DNA of 64,000 nucleotides from Hawksworthiomyces lignivorus (GCA_002917075.1 NTMA01000009.1:1-64000), one strand, 5' to 3'; shown: positions 38,272 to 49,984, counted from the first letter of the stretch. Made by a program: numbers and translations. The notes: generated by a model from the sequence alone, not told the origin.

Positions 38272-38618
38272 AGTCGGCATTACCTGAACTCTTAAGTGCG
38301 GACCTGCCGATTTCGTTTTCGGCACTCGATGTGCACCCTCGCACGTCGCAGGCTGCAGAAACGTCTAAATGCAAGATGCACGACTAGACATAGTTGAATA
38401 AAAGGACGTATTATACCGTCATTATCGTTGCCGTACCAAAAACGTCGTGCTATACATCGTACGGCTCCTATTCATTGATCAGGCCAGAGATTTTTGCTTT
38501 CTTGAACGGCTGTCTACACGTTGGACTCATGGACGTACGGCTCTGAGATCCTGTAAAGCAATACCGTTGGCCGTCTGCTGCAGCCTAATTCTTATCTGTC
38601 CGTGGAGCGCCTTCTATG
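38272..38618. other. Intergenic: convergent spacer
   Basis: Spacer between the transporter pseudogene and the monooxygenase relic. AT-rich in the middle; nothing else is supported. Confidence 0.45.
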
Positions 38619-40091
38619 TCAGGGAACCCGTGGCTTGCCCATATCTCCTACAATCGCTTTTTGCACCTCCAGCTCGACGTCGTGTTCGACGAGCCACGAG
38701 TTGGGTGGGTTCCGCTCCACGAACCTCTTGATCCACTCTTTCTCGTCCGCGGCCTGCGCAATGTACCGTCCGTCCTTGTTGTCGAGGGCCATCTGCCGCT
38801 CAACGCGCAGCAGAAACGGAAGGCGGGCCCGCTCAAAGATGCGGAGCGCTTTGGGAATATCATATGTGTGACGGCGCCTAGCCGTCGCTGCATCGGCCTC
38901 GACGCCACGGCTCGCCGCGAGCGCCCGATACAGCGCCCAGCAGTCGCCGAACCCCATCGCGACACCTGCGCCGTACGCACCCGCCGTCGGATGCGCCGCG
39001 TCGCCGACGAACACGACGCGGCTGCCCCCCACCGCCAGCTGCCATAGCCACGGCCCCGAGTCTAGCGGGTACGCGTCCAGGTGGTCGACGACGCCGAGCA
39101 CGCGGCCCACGAGCGGGTCCCAGTCCTGGTAAAAGGCCCGCAACCGCGCCACGCCCGCCGGACCCACGGGATGCTCCCATCGCAGGCCGGCGTCGGCGAC
39201 GTATTCGAGTGTCTCGCGCCGGATGATGACGACGCCGTACACGCCGAGGCCGAGCGCCGAGAGGAAGACGACCTCGCCGTCCCGGCGCCAGCACGATGAG
39301 TCGTCGTGCAGGCCCGGGATGCCGGCAACGCGCGCCGCGGGAAAGATGGCGCGGTAGGCCACGGCGCCGGTGAACGCGTCGCCCGGGTGGTCGGGCAAGA
39401 AGCGGCAGCGCGCGGCCGAGTGGAGGCCGTCAGCGGCGACGACGAGGTCGAACGTCTGCGCCTCCTTCTGAGGCGTCGAGCCCGTATCGTCGCCATCGCC
39501 ACTGGCCGCACTGGCGGGGCTTTTCTGGCTTGATCCTGCTTCTACTGCGTCTGCTGCTGCTTCACCTTTGAACAGCAGCCTCACTGCTCCGCTCTCCCCT
39601 TTTCTGTCTTCCCCGACCATCTGAATATCGACCACGCGCTGCCCGTACTGAATCGCGCCTGCCGGCACGTGCGAGAGAAGCAGTTTCAGCAGCGGCTCCC
39701 GGTGCGTGCGCGCCTGCTCACAGTCCGGTTCGACGTCGTCCGATGAGTACCGGCACAGCAGCACCTCGCCGGTACGCCAGTGCCGGGTGACATAGACCGC
39801 CCGGTCGGGCGGTCGGTACGCAATCGTGCTGATCTCCGCCGCGGGGACCAGCTGGGTCAGCACCTTGAGCCCGGTGACGGTGAGGCTGATCCAGGCGCCC
39901 GCCTCGCGCGCCAGCTGGGGCCGCGAGGCGTCCGTGCCCTCGTTCCGGGGAAAGCACGCCGAGTTCTGCCCGCCCGTACTGCAGCTCCTGAGGCATGTCA
40001 TGAGCGTGCAGCAGTACGACTTCTTCGCGGGGCCGCGACTGGAGCATGTTGTGGCGCACGGCGCTGTCGCGCTGGTCGGTGACGGTCGCAC
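38619..40091 (-). pseudogene. FAD-dependent monooxygenase lacking its N-terminus
   Basis: An open frame of 490 codons. From about residue 58 it is a salicylate-hydroxylase-like flavoprotein: LAREAGAWISLTVTGLKVL, a lower FAD motif DLVVAADGLHSAARCRFLP and VVFVGDAAHPTAGAYGAGVAMGFGD, which binds the ribityl chain, with an ordinary C-terminus. The first ~55 residues (Cys/Ser/Arg-rich) do not resemble the family and are antisense to another monooxygenase fragment. The GxGxxG nucleotide-binding loop that should begin the protein is absent and I cannot find it upstream. Without it FAD binding is unlikely, so I call a 5'-truncated pseudogene although the remaining frame is intact. Confidence 0.75.
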
Positions 40092-40597
40092 ACGCTGTCG
40101 GGCGCGTTCGGCGCAGGCGCAGGGTTCGCGCTCGAGGACGCCTTCGCACTCGCGGGAGCTCTGGCGTGGGCGTTCCGGCGACCTTCGGCGGGCAGCATCG
40201 GCTCTCCGCGCGCTCCACTGGCAGCTACTCTCGCCTTATACGACCGCGTGCGGTCCCCGCACTACGCCGCCCTCTACGGCGTCCTGGACCGGTTCGGCCA
40301 GGCCGAGCGGCACCTGGCCGCGCGCACTCCCCTCCCTCCCAACGAGGAGATCCACGCACGGATCGAGTCCGTGTGGGACCCGGCGAGCACCTGGATCTAC
40401 CACTACGAGGTAAATTCTCTTCCCTACGGGGGGTGTCCGAGAGGTGTCTGGGCCGGATGCCTCAATGCTTGTCTCGTATGTTCACGCAGACCTAGACTAA
40501 TCGCAAATGCCATCGACAGGTGGATGACGCCCTGGCCAAGACCATCTGCGAGTTCGAAGAAGCACATGACCCAGAGACGATTTTCGCCCGGCTATGA
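39970..40597 (+). pseudogene. C-terminal fragment of a second FAD monooxygenase
   Basis: Plus-strand relic, opposite in direction to and overlapping the truncated monooxygenase. It reads LRHVMSVQQYDFFAGPRLEH and VVAHGAVALVGDG, then after a one-base shift near 40085 SHTLSGAFGAGAGFALEDAF, ALAGALAWAF, ALYDRVRSPHYAALYG and DPASTWIYHYE. An intron with intact ends (GTAAAT..ACAG) leads to VDDALAKTICEFEEAHDPETIF and a stop at 40595-40597. This is the GD-motif to C-terminus part of a salicylate-hydroxylase-like enzyme. The N-terminal half is missing and the shift breaks the FAD motif. Confidence 0.7.
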
Positions 40598-41548
40598 CTG
40601 TATACCGTCTGGGACACACTAGCATATGACGGCGCGAAAGACACGATTTCCCGACTTACTTAGCGCAGCATCGAAGTAGTCATGAAGCTGTTAAAAAAGG
40701 ATGGTTGAATTGTAGCGTCCTTTTCAGTAACTGTTTTATTATATTCATAAAAAGAGATTGTAAATTTGGTTGACGTGCCGAGTATGGCACCTTATATAGT
40801 GAGAACGCGTAACTTCTAACAACCTTATTGATAGTAGGCGGAATAAACAAAGAAACTCCTCCCCTATTCGAGAGCTGCTAGCAACTCCCTAGCCACTATG
40901 GCCTCCCTTTCAGCCACAACTCAATATATATATATATGTCATGCGAAAGGTCGCCTATCAGCAAAACGTACCACAAAGTAAAGATTGTTCCGGCGTTCTG
41001 AGTGACCAAAAGCCGCCCTCCAACCAGTCGCCGGCTACATCCTTCGCTGTGCCGACCATGTGGACAGGACGTTCAACATGCTTCCCATACAAGAGTCGTC
41101 CTCGAGCCCGCCACCACACCTGGTCGCCTCGGTCGCGGTTTCTGGACTGGTATCTATTTGTTGCGAGCTGTTAAACCTGGAGATCTCTTGCGGATCTTAC
41201 TAATCGGTCAGATCAAGCAAGCCCTACTCGTACGCGCGTAAATTTAATGCCACATTCATGTCCATCGCTTCTCGGCCTCGGCGACGGAGCTGCACATTAA
41301 GGCCGGCCGCGTTGCCACTAATCCTCCCCAAAGGGTTAGAAGCGTGTTAGTGCGCACAGCAGATAGGCCATGAGGCCATGCACACCCTGCGTTCGCGGGG
41401 TAAGCACGGAGTTGGCCCTTCGGTTGTAAGTTCGCTAACCTGAAGTTTTTCTTAGCCCCTGAGCAGTGTTTATAAGCCACTTACTCGCTCTATCGGTCCG
41501 GTGATTCACACGAGGAAATCCTCGACCTCAGTTTCCCTGCTCATCAAG
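40598..41548. other. Intergenic upstream of the Zn2Cys6 regulator
   Basis: AT-rich spacer with a short TA run near 40925. The last part is the promoter of the transcription factor. No gene is seen. Confidence 0.45.
41494..41500. promoter_or_regulatory. CGGTCCG palindrome before the Zn2Cys6 gene
   Basis: CGG and CCG half-sites separated by one base, 49 bp before the regulator's ATG. Eleven bases around it (TCGGTCCGGTG) recur exactly at 60113-60123 in the thioesterase/thiolase promoter. Inverted CGG half-sites are the classic target form of Zn2Cys6 dimers; binding here is inferred. Confidence 0.5.
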
Positions 41549-43396
41549 ATGGAAGAAGGCCAGCCAGCTCTGGCACCAACGGCTTGTCAGCGCTGCCGTG
41601 AGCAAAAAGTAAATCCAGACCAATTCGTGTCTTATCAAAACTCTAAACTCTAACTCTCTTTTTGAACTTCAGGTCCGGTGCTCTCACGAGCAGCCAGAAT
41701 GTGCAAAATGCGCGCGGCTCGGTCTGCAGTGCACCTATCCCGAGCCACCGGACCGGCGGCTGATTGCTGCACGTCGCATGCAGCCCCGGAAGAGGCCAAC
41801 AGCATCCACTCCGTGCGATGTTCCTTTCACCCCGATGGGCATGCAGAAAACAAACGAACAGCACGATGCCTCTCTAGAACCGATAGGTACGCAGCAAAAG
41901 AGACACCGCCCAAATTGGCTTCCAACAGATACGTCGGCTGCAAAGCAGCTTGACGCATCTCTGTGTAGCCCACAACCACCCGGGCACCTGCGTGAACTAC
42001 GAAAGCTCCTGCAGGACAACTATATGGCGTGCGCGTTCAACGCGTCTCTGATCATCCACCTGCCTAGCTTTGAGCAAGCTGATGCACAGGGCAACGTGCC
42101 TAGACACACGTTGCTGGCCATCTATGCCTATTCTGTGCAGTACGTAGCAACGAGAAACAATCTCCTGTTCTTTTTTTGTCGTATCTGCCTTCCTGTTGCA
42201 GGAAATTAGCTCACTGTTTTTTTACCCCTGCAGTTTCATTGCTCCTCATTCATCACGCGGCCAAAAATACCATGCCGTGACACGGGACCTTGGCGATTTG
42301 CGTGCGGTCAGCGAAGGCTGGGCTCTGGAAGCCGGCAAGCTGGCGTTACAAGAGGCTGACCGCCCCACCCTATACACGATCCAAACATGCCAGATTCTGT
42401 CCTTATACTGGTTTGCCAATGGGGATTCCAAGAGAAACACCATGTTCTCCGGTGAGTTCGGTGGCTATCACGAGCAGCACTCAGCTACGAGCTAATGTCG
42501 CATGATCAGGAATCGCCTACCGAGCAGCGCGGTCCACGGTCGTCGACTCCAAAGAAAAACACACCACGGCATCCAGTTCGCTCCCGAGCCAGAGCATGTC
42601 GCAAACGGTTGGCCTCGACGCCGAAAAGCTGCGGAGGCTGTTCTGGGCGTCTTGGATCACCAACGTCATCAACTCGGACCACTACACGCCGGGCAGCGCC
42701 ACAGACACGCTGGTGCTGACTATGCCGCTACCCGTGAGCGAGGAGGCCTTCTTGCGGAGAACCACCGAAGAGCCAGCGTCTCCGGGCACCATTGCCCAGA
42801 GCGCGACCAAAGGACAGGCAGATTCTGTCAACAGCCAGACGCAGGAGCCCAGCATTATGGCCGAGATCATGAAGGTCATGATGATCTGGTGAGTCGCTGG
42901 TCGCCTCCAGCACTTTGTCATCATCCTTGTACTAACCGCACATGTGGCACCAGGGCGCGCATCCGCGACCATATTGACATGCGCCGCCACTTTCCGCAGC
43001 GCGAGGCGTGGATTAATGCCTTCTCACTCCAGACTGAGCTCTCGAACTGGGTCTCACAACTCCCGCCCGATCTCACCTACTCCCGCCGCAACCTGTACCA
43101 CCAGCTCGTCGTTAAACAGCAGACCATCTACACCAAGCTGCATGCGCTGCGCCACCAGTGCCACCTAGTCCTCAACGCATCGCTGGTCCCGCACTTTAGC
43201 GGCCTCTCACGCGACCGCGACATGCCCCTGGAAGTCATCCAGATTAGCGCTGCGGCGGCCCTGCGCAGTGCGCGGGCGCTGTCAGAGCTAGGCGCACACC
43301 TGGTTGCGCTCGAGTGGGAGCCGGCGCAGCTGGCCCCCTTTGTCGGCTACTGCATGTATGTAGCGGCGCTGGTGCAGATGTCGGTGCTGCCGCGGA

Positions 43397-43432
<36 letters not shown>

Positions 43433-44086
43433 ATAACGAACCTGCAACCGCTGTTGGCGGAGGGCCGGCATGGGAGAATATGCTGCACTGCCTAAAGCTG
43501 CTGAAGCTCATGAAGCCGTACTGGGCGGTACTGGACCAGCTGGTGGGTTCAGCCTTCGCTTCCATCTTTTTGATTCGCGCGTCTTGACAGCGCATGCTAA
43601 GCAACGAGCAGTGGACCCGCATCCTGCGACTGTACGACGTGCAGGTGGCTAACACTCGCAACTCGCCCGCCGCCCCGGCCGCCGGCAGTGGTGAGGGCCT
43701 AGACGGCACCAGCGAGCAGCAAGAGTACTTGGCCTCGCCCAAGGGCGACGGTGGCGACCTCGCCGAGCCGCTCGAGAACTCAGTCCTGCATTACAGCCTG
43801 AAAAAAACGCAGAAAGACATTCCTCCGACCATCAATGGCGACTCGCCCTCCGGGCAGGGGCTCGAGCGGGCCGTGAGCCTGGGCGCCAACCGGTCGGCCG
43901 CCGACCGTATGCTGCAGGGCGGTGACAACAACACTTTATCGGCAGCAGGCGCAAGGCCACAGCAGCAGCAAACAATACAGTCACAGGGCCGGGAAACCCT
44001 GGCGTCCACGTTCTCGCCCATGCTCTTCCCGACGCCGCTGGCCAGCCGCGGCCCCCCTGGCGGTGCTGCCAACACCCACTTTCCCG

Positions 44087-44117
<31 letters not shown>

Positions 44118-44298
44118 GCAGTTCCCAAACTCGGACGCTATGGAGCCGTTCGACGGCAGCCTCTTCCAGAGCCCGCTGGGGACGTCATCGCTTTTGCCAC
44201 TGAGTATAGGCACGGGTGACCTAGACGAGCGAGACTGGTTCGAGTTTGACATGGAGAACTCGGCGCAAGTGCGCGAGGCGCTCAACGAGTTCTTTTAA
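41549..44298 (+). CDS. Zn2Cys6 fungal-specific transcription factor
   Basis: Six exons (41549-41608, 41673-42139, 42234-42451, 42510-42888, 42954-43542, 43591-44298) give 806 residues in one phase. The DNA-binding domain is at residues 13-40: six cysteines spaced C-x2-C-x6-C-x6-C-x2-C-x6-C (CQRCREQKVRC.. CAKCARLGLQC), with the first intron inside the cluster, a common position. The centre resembles the fungal_trans regulatory domain (LDAEKLRRLFWASWITNVINSDHY, then EAWINAFSLQTELSNWVSQLP). The C-terminus has poly-Gly (GGC repeat), a poly-Gln run (CAG/CAA repeat, ~44090-44122) and an acidic-aromatic tail (DERDWFEFDMENSAQ) suited to activation. Neighbours are relics of a transporter and monooxygenases. 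A CGGTCCG palindrome in its promoter recurs in the gene cluster at 51-62 kb, which it may control. Confidence 0.9.
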
Positions 44299-44701
44299 AG
44301 TCCTTGGTTTACAGAAATGGAAAAGAGTACTTGCAACAACTCAATGTATTTATGTGGCGTCAAGGCTGGGCAATCGCGGTCTAGCTTGGGAAATTAGAGC
44401 AACAACAACAAAATTGCCGGTTTGGTTGGAAACCTGTCTGTCGTGTTTTTGGTTTTGTTGCTTATTTACAGGTTAAAAGCAGGAGCTGCTGTTCTGGCCG
44501 CTGTTTTCTTTAGGCAAGTGCCACTATTTTTGGCGTCCCCTGCAGTGAGAGGGTTGTCTCTTAGAAGTACTTTGTACTTGTGTAGGTAATACCTTTCTGC
44601 TATCAGATTATACCTTGTAGTGTGAACGAGGCGGCCAGACCCCGCTGCTCAACCTAACCAGCACAACCACCTGCCTATACAACAGAAGGGGCTCTTCATT
44701 G
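44299..44701. other. Intergenic after the Zn2Cys6 gene
   Basis: 3' flank of the regulator gene. No gene recognised. Confidence 0.4.
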
Positions 44702-44838
44702 GTAGGAGTTGTGAAGCAGCACAAGGCTGTCGAAGACAACCACATCCTCCCGAAAGACCAGATGGACAACCGCCGGCACCAATCTACGGAACTAGCAGCA
44801 CGCCTAGTAGTCGATGGCGTACTCACAATAGGATGTTG
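44702..44838 (+). mobile_element. Short reverse-transcriptase-like relic (non-LTR type)
   Basis: One frame reads DNHILPKDQMDNRRHQSTELAARL within ~45 open codons. This resembles the LLP..QMG.RK.RSTE.AL segment of Tad-type LINE reverse transcriptases. The fragment is tiny and has no surrounding element, so the call rests on one motif only. Confidence 0.4.
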
Positions 44839-44877
44839 AGCCAGTTTAGTAAACAGCTAAGGTAGAGCGTCTCTCTC

Positions 44878-45129
44878 ATGAAAAAGAATAGGGGCAAGTG
44901 CTTCTTCCGGGCGGCGAAGGGGTACTTTGGCACAGCACCGGACCCCCCGTGTGTGCGCGTTGCAGCGGGCGATCGAGTTGCCCTGATCGCAGGGCTGGAT
45001 CATCCGGTCCTGCTGAGACCTGCTCAAGGGAGCTGGAGGTTCTTGTCCCATGTTTACGTGCATGGAATTATGGACGGCGAGGCCTGTCCTGAAGGCATCT
45101 CAGAATTAGGGAGACTACCATTAGTTTGA
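44878..45129 (+). pseudogene. C-terminal relic of a HET-domain protein
   Basis: An 83-codon frame resembles the conserved C-terminus of fungal heterokaryon-incompatibility (HET) proteins: a basic FFRAAKGYFGTAP block (family: GYxGxGP), RVAAGDRVALIAGLDHPVLLR (family: GDxVxxxxGxxxPxxLRP) and FLSHVYVHGIMDGEA (family: GxxYVHGxMDGEA). The N-terminal HET domain is not found upstream, so this is a truncated copy. It lies 1.2 kb before the lipase-GTPase gene. Confidence 0.6.
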
Positions 45130-46298
45130 AAAAGCTTTCGTGTTGGGCGATTCTTGTAATAGAAAGAATTTAAATGGCCATACCTCCACAATCTGCCTAA
45201 GCTCCTTGACTTCAAAGTGTTTCACATTCTGATTGAAAGGCCGCCAACTAGGACGGTCAGAACTCTAAAATTAGAAAAAGAGTGGTACTGCATAAAACAC
45301 CGAAGACTGGATGCCAAAGTTCCGGTAGCTTTATATTGGACATTAAAGCTTTTTACCAAAGGGTGCATTTTGCCAATGACTTCACTAAATTCGCATTACG
45401 CACAGGAGAATTGGGTCAAATCACAAAATTATGAGACTGTCAGGTCATAACGGACGTTGGAGTGGCAACTGTTCTAAACCCTTGCGAGGCCTACCCCCAC
45501 AGCCACAGTTCCGTATTGGTCCCAACCTGCAGCAATATGAAACTAGCTTAGACTAAAAAAAAAAAAGCGCAGGAAATGTAGACAGTGTGTGACTTGGTCT
45601 ATTACAAGGTTAGACTCTCCTGCAGTTTTGCCTGCACGCTGGTCTTGCCTTCGATGAAACTGCACAATGCCTAGCCATTGCCGTAAACAGGGTCGTAAAC
45701 TGGCTTCGAGGGAAGCAGTGGGCGGCTGCTGTGGACCAATGACTTTGCCCTCCTCTGTGTGCGGAATCCACGTTGTATTTAGTGGCGTAAACTACATTAA
45801 TGTACAGGCGGCTACACACTCTCTTGCTCGCACAAATCCACTCACATATACGCGCTCATGCACATGCGTTAATTACGGCCAACAGGCCTCACCTGAAAGG
45901 AACAACTACTAATTTCCAAAGACAGGCCTTGATCTCCTCCAGTCCTTACACCCACCGTTGCTTCTGTCTCCTTGGTTGTCTTTGTAACGGGCTGAGGTTC
46001 CGTTAAATGGCCTGGCCAAGGCCAAAGCTGGTGTGCCTGAAGAGACACTTCCATTAGAAGATGTTGAGCTATCAGATGCTGTTACAAGAGTACAAGAGGA
46101 TTGATCCTTTTTCTAATTGCACAGTGGCCCAGCGGTTAAACTCAACAAAGGAAGACAAAGAGACGTATGGATAGAACCCCGGAGGGGTTAGAAAAGGATA
46201 TGTATATTTACTTGTAGTTTCGCATCCATTTAATCCGAGCTTTGATATCGATCAATCAACTTAATAGTGTCTTTGAGGTCATTGTGAACATCTTCATC
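45130..46298. other. Intergenic before the lipase-GTPase gene
   Basis: AT-rich spacer. A stretch near 45990-46110 has one coding-looking frame (PEETLPLEDVELSDAVTRVQ) with stops either side, possibly an unidentified gene relic. An A-box-like string at 46125-46135 has no matching B box. Confidence 0.35.
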
Positions 46299-49200
46299 AT
46301 GTCTCACCATACTAGCTTTGGCGCTGACCTGATCAGCTTCAAGGACCGCGATAAGGATCTCTCTCATGATGTGAGGGACATTAGATCGCTCACCATGATT
46401 GCTGCTTCAGCTGTTAGCCTGCTTGCATATGAGCCGAAAGATAAGGTTGCCCAATGTCTAGAGGTTGGCGAACAATATGAGCTCGCAAGGGAGATGGACC
46501 TTATATCCGCTATTTGGTCCTTGCCTCCACAATTGGAGACCCCAAAGTTAGGTGTTCCGGTGTTAGCGTGGTCAACTCGCCTTCAAATGGTATTTCTAGG
46601 CTTTCCGGGCACTCAAAATAAAGACGACTGGATATCGAACATAAGTGTCAGACAAATTATCAAGTCAGAGCTGGCTACGCCTTTTCACTCAGGCTTCTAC
46701 TCGCGGGCAGCTCCATATGCGCAGCTTATCAGGCATCTCGCCAAGGATTATAAGCTGGTTGTTTGCGGCCACAGCCTTGGGTACGTCAAAATATGCTCAC
46801 CAACTCTCAGAATTAGAAGCGTCCTAACGTCCCGTATTTTAATAGCGGTGCTATTGCTACTCTTGCAGCATACGACGCCATCACCTCATATGCTAGTCGC
46901 GCGTCAAATGTGTGGGATTTCGACTCATCAGAAACAGATGCGTTAAGACAGCCAGATGAAGCAGATATACTCGCCCAATCCGTACCCGGAGCCTACGATA
47001 ATTCAAAAGATGAACATCATAGAATCTCTGTTATAACATACGGTGCTCCTCCAATGATGGTTCATCAAAAAGATGGAGCCATAATTATGGAGAACCAGGC
47101 CAATTTTCATCACATAATTCATCCACGAGACATTGTTCCTTTCCTAGAAATCACACGGTTTACCAAGATGGTTGACGAGAACCTCGGACACTTACCAGGG
47201 TATTCATGGATTAAGACCACAGCACGGTACGGGACTGGACATCGAGGGCCTTGCCGCCATTTTGGCTGCCTCTACCTCCTCGGACACCCAGAAGCTACAT
47301 GCCGTCTCCTTACAAGAGTAGAGGATGTCCCTCCAGAGCCTGAATTCGATATCGTTTTTCATTCCATGCGTTTCTACAATTTTAAAATTAGCAAAGCATG
47401 GATACCGCACTCTAATGTCTCTTGTGTCTGGTATTCCCAAGTCCTTGGTCCTTCGGATTTTTCCAAGCGTTGTTTGCAGCTCCCAAGCGTCCTGAAGGAT
47501 TGCAGAGGCAAAATCCACGAAGATAAAATAGAAACACTGTCAACAATCAAGTCACCACTCGTCAAATATTTCACCAGCGGAGTATATATACATGAGGACG
47601 AATCGATGATGGAAGTCAGTGAGTTTGACTTCACACCCGGAACTCGGTCAACCTACGTAAGTCATCCCAGATGTATAATTATTCTACAAATGCTAACAGT
47701 CTTTTTACTAGTTGCTAACAACCAGGCAAATCATGGCCAAAGGAGACATGGGCCATGATTTCCTTCATAAAGCGGATTTGATGCAAAATCAGGTGCATCT
47801 CCACGACATATTCGGTGGCCAGACCCGATTCATTGTCTCCGAGATGGAGTATGCGTCGATGAAAGATGTCAGCTTGAGAAACACTTTTCAGACTGTTCGC
47901 CACGGCATGATAATTGCATTTGCCGACCATGCCGCAAAAGTGCGGCGCCTAAAGCTAGTAGAGGCTCAAAGAAATGTATATCATTCTGACGAACTGCTTC
48001 AAGCCAACCAGCTGTCGGGCATGACAGGGGAAATTGCAAGATTGGTGGATGAAATGGTTGACAACGCTAGCCCACATCTTGTTGTAGCGCAACTGCGCGA
48101 CGCTATTCAAACAACAAAAAACATGTGGCAGAAGCTGCCAAACAATACATCAACGTCTGACAACACTGTTCAGAAGACAGAGGAGGACCTGGAAGCCTTG
48201 AAGACTTTCGTCAATGATAACTGTGAAGGTGAACTTAAGATCCTACTATCGAATATGATTGAGGCCCTTGACGAAGCAAAAAAATCCACTCCTCAAACTT
48301 TTAGTGGTCCATTTAACGAGAATACTTGGAATAAGAGTGGTTGGCGCAAATTAAATGACTTGCACAAATCTCGACCGACATTTACCGAGACCTTGAAGAA
48401 GTTTGGACACGATTTGTTCGAACTTGGCCCGGAGATAGACCAAGCCAGGCGAATCGAATGCACGATTAAATTTTCAAACGATGTTTTGTCAGTAATACAC
48501 TTCTGTCATATTATCATCCATACGCAGCTCAATGCGCCTTATGAATGGATGTACACCACCAATGATTGGTACGCAGCGGCAAAATTCTTGGTCCCTGTTA
48601 TATTTGCAAGCTTAGCAGCCGTTGGTGCTAGCCTCTGTTTCCCCATTTTCGAATTACCTCTGATTGTCAACATGACTCTTACGGGTGGCACGAGTGGCTT
48701 TGTTGGATTTGCTGGATTTGCTGGATTTGCTATGTTTGAGAAGCCTTCGGTCTCGGTTCCTGACCAGTATGGTCTCGTCAGATTTGAAACCCTACTCCGA
48801 ATTACAAATCAAGCGCTCAAACAAACACCCTCACCTTTCCTAAATATTATGGAGACTTCGATTTCAAAACAATTAAGAAACGAGGATAAGAAGAGCCAGC
48901 TTGATGAACATCATAGAATGTTGAAGTGGAGCAAATGTCTCAAGGAGGGACTCAGTGACCTTCCTGACAAGCCTATAACCCTGAGTTATGAACCCCTTTT
49001 ATTTTGGAGCAAGTGGCTTTATGATGTGGATAGGATTGGGTCTCTACGCGAACTGACATCCGCAAACCTTCATATTGGCGTTGAGGGTCTCTCAGAATCT
49101 GGGAAGAGTCTACTTTTAACGACTCTGACGAATGCAAATCCGGAAGTTTTCAGACCAGGATCAGGCCATGCCTTTCGCACAATAGAGCTTCAAACTTACG

Positions 49201-49919
49201 AAATCGTGACTTCTGATCTCAAAACTACCTTTGCAGATGTTCCAGGACACGATGACCAAGATAGACGCGTTCGAAATATGTCCTACCTCTTCCGCGATAT
49301 GATGGACGTGATTATCTTCGTTATCCCATTCGACAAGGTTCGTGCTCGTTCCACTCAAGAGATGTACCAAGCAATCGTACACTACATAGGTGAAAGGCAA
49401 CGGCTAGGGGACAGAAGACCAATCCGTATCCTTCTAAACAAGATTGATGTTGTGGATCGCTTTGACTACGAAGACCCCGGACGTTTCAGCAAAGCTATTA
49501 TCGACGTTAAAAAGGACATAATCAAGAAATTCAACGAGATCGGGAACTTTGGCGATGATTTCGTCCTCGAAACTCGAAAGAAATCCGGTAATGCAATTCT
49601 CTATGCGATGGAGAGCTGGGATGATATCGTTCAGCCTTACTCGACGTATGCACAAATGAGTAAGGATAGAGTAACGCTCTCTGATTGTGAAGATGGGGCC
49701 GAGACATGGATCAAGCCATTTGAGGATCATGAAAATCTATACCAACTGGCCGAAAAAGGGCTGATATGGGACGTTGAGTCGTTACGACAATGGCTTCGGG
49801 GGTTTGAATCACATGCCATTCACGACTCTGGAAAAGGAAGAGTTCGACATAAATATGCACAGCGAGGCTTGCTTGAAGGTAGAGCCGAATTAGAGAGACA
49901 TAAAGAAACCCAACCATAG
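46299..49919 (+). CDS. Class-3 lipase domain fused to P-loop GTPase
   Basis: Three exons (46299-46780, 46846-47656, 47712-49919) give 1166 residues. Residues ~90-290 are a Lipase_3 alpha/beta-hydrolase: LGFPGTQNKDDWISN, the nucleophile elbow GHSLGG (Ser159, split by intron 1), Asp256 in HPRDIVPFLE and His276 in GHLPGY as likely triad members. The middle (~430-720) is helical and charged. Residues ~721-775 hold two hydrophobic segments including a triple GFAGFAG-like repeat, which may insert in membranes. Residues ~880-1060 are a GTPase: P-loop GLSESGKS (890-897), G3 DVPG (940-943), G4 NKID (1007-1010). I know no characterised protein with this order. A lipid-cleaving effector controlled by a GTPase switch is an inference; incompatibility or defence roles are suggested only by the nearby HET relic. 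No signal peptide is visible. I use the ATG at 46299 (A at -3). Codon use is AT-rich compared with its neighbours. Confidence 0.85.
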
Positions 49920-49984
49920 TGGGCGGTCCGAAACGACAGAAAAGGATAGAACGATTAGATACATCCAACATGTAACTAAACGTA

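Noticed and set aside
39826..40413. Plus frame of 195 codons taken as one gene
   Set aside because: Its first half is antisense to the other monooxygenase, and the real C-terminal homology needs a frame change near 40085.
41264..41278. Fifteen bases identical to the 5' end of U2 snRNA (ATCGCTTCTCGGCCT)
   Set aside because: The match stops at once; the conserved branch-pairing sequence and downstream stems are absent. Chance or a very short relic.
46125..46135. A-box-like string TGGCCCAGCGG suggesting a tRNA or tRNA-derived SINE
   Set aside because: No B box (GGTTCGANTCC) or cloverleaf follows within 100 bases.
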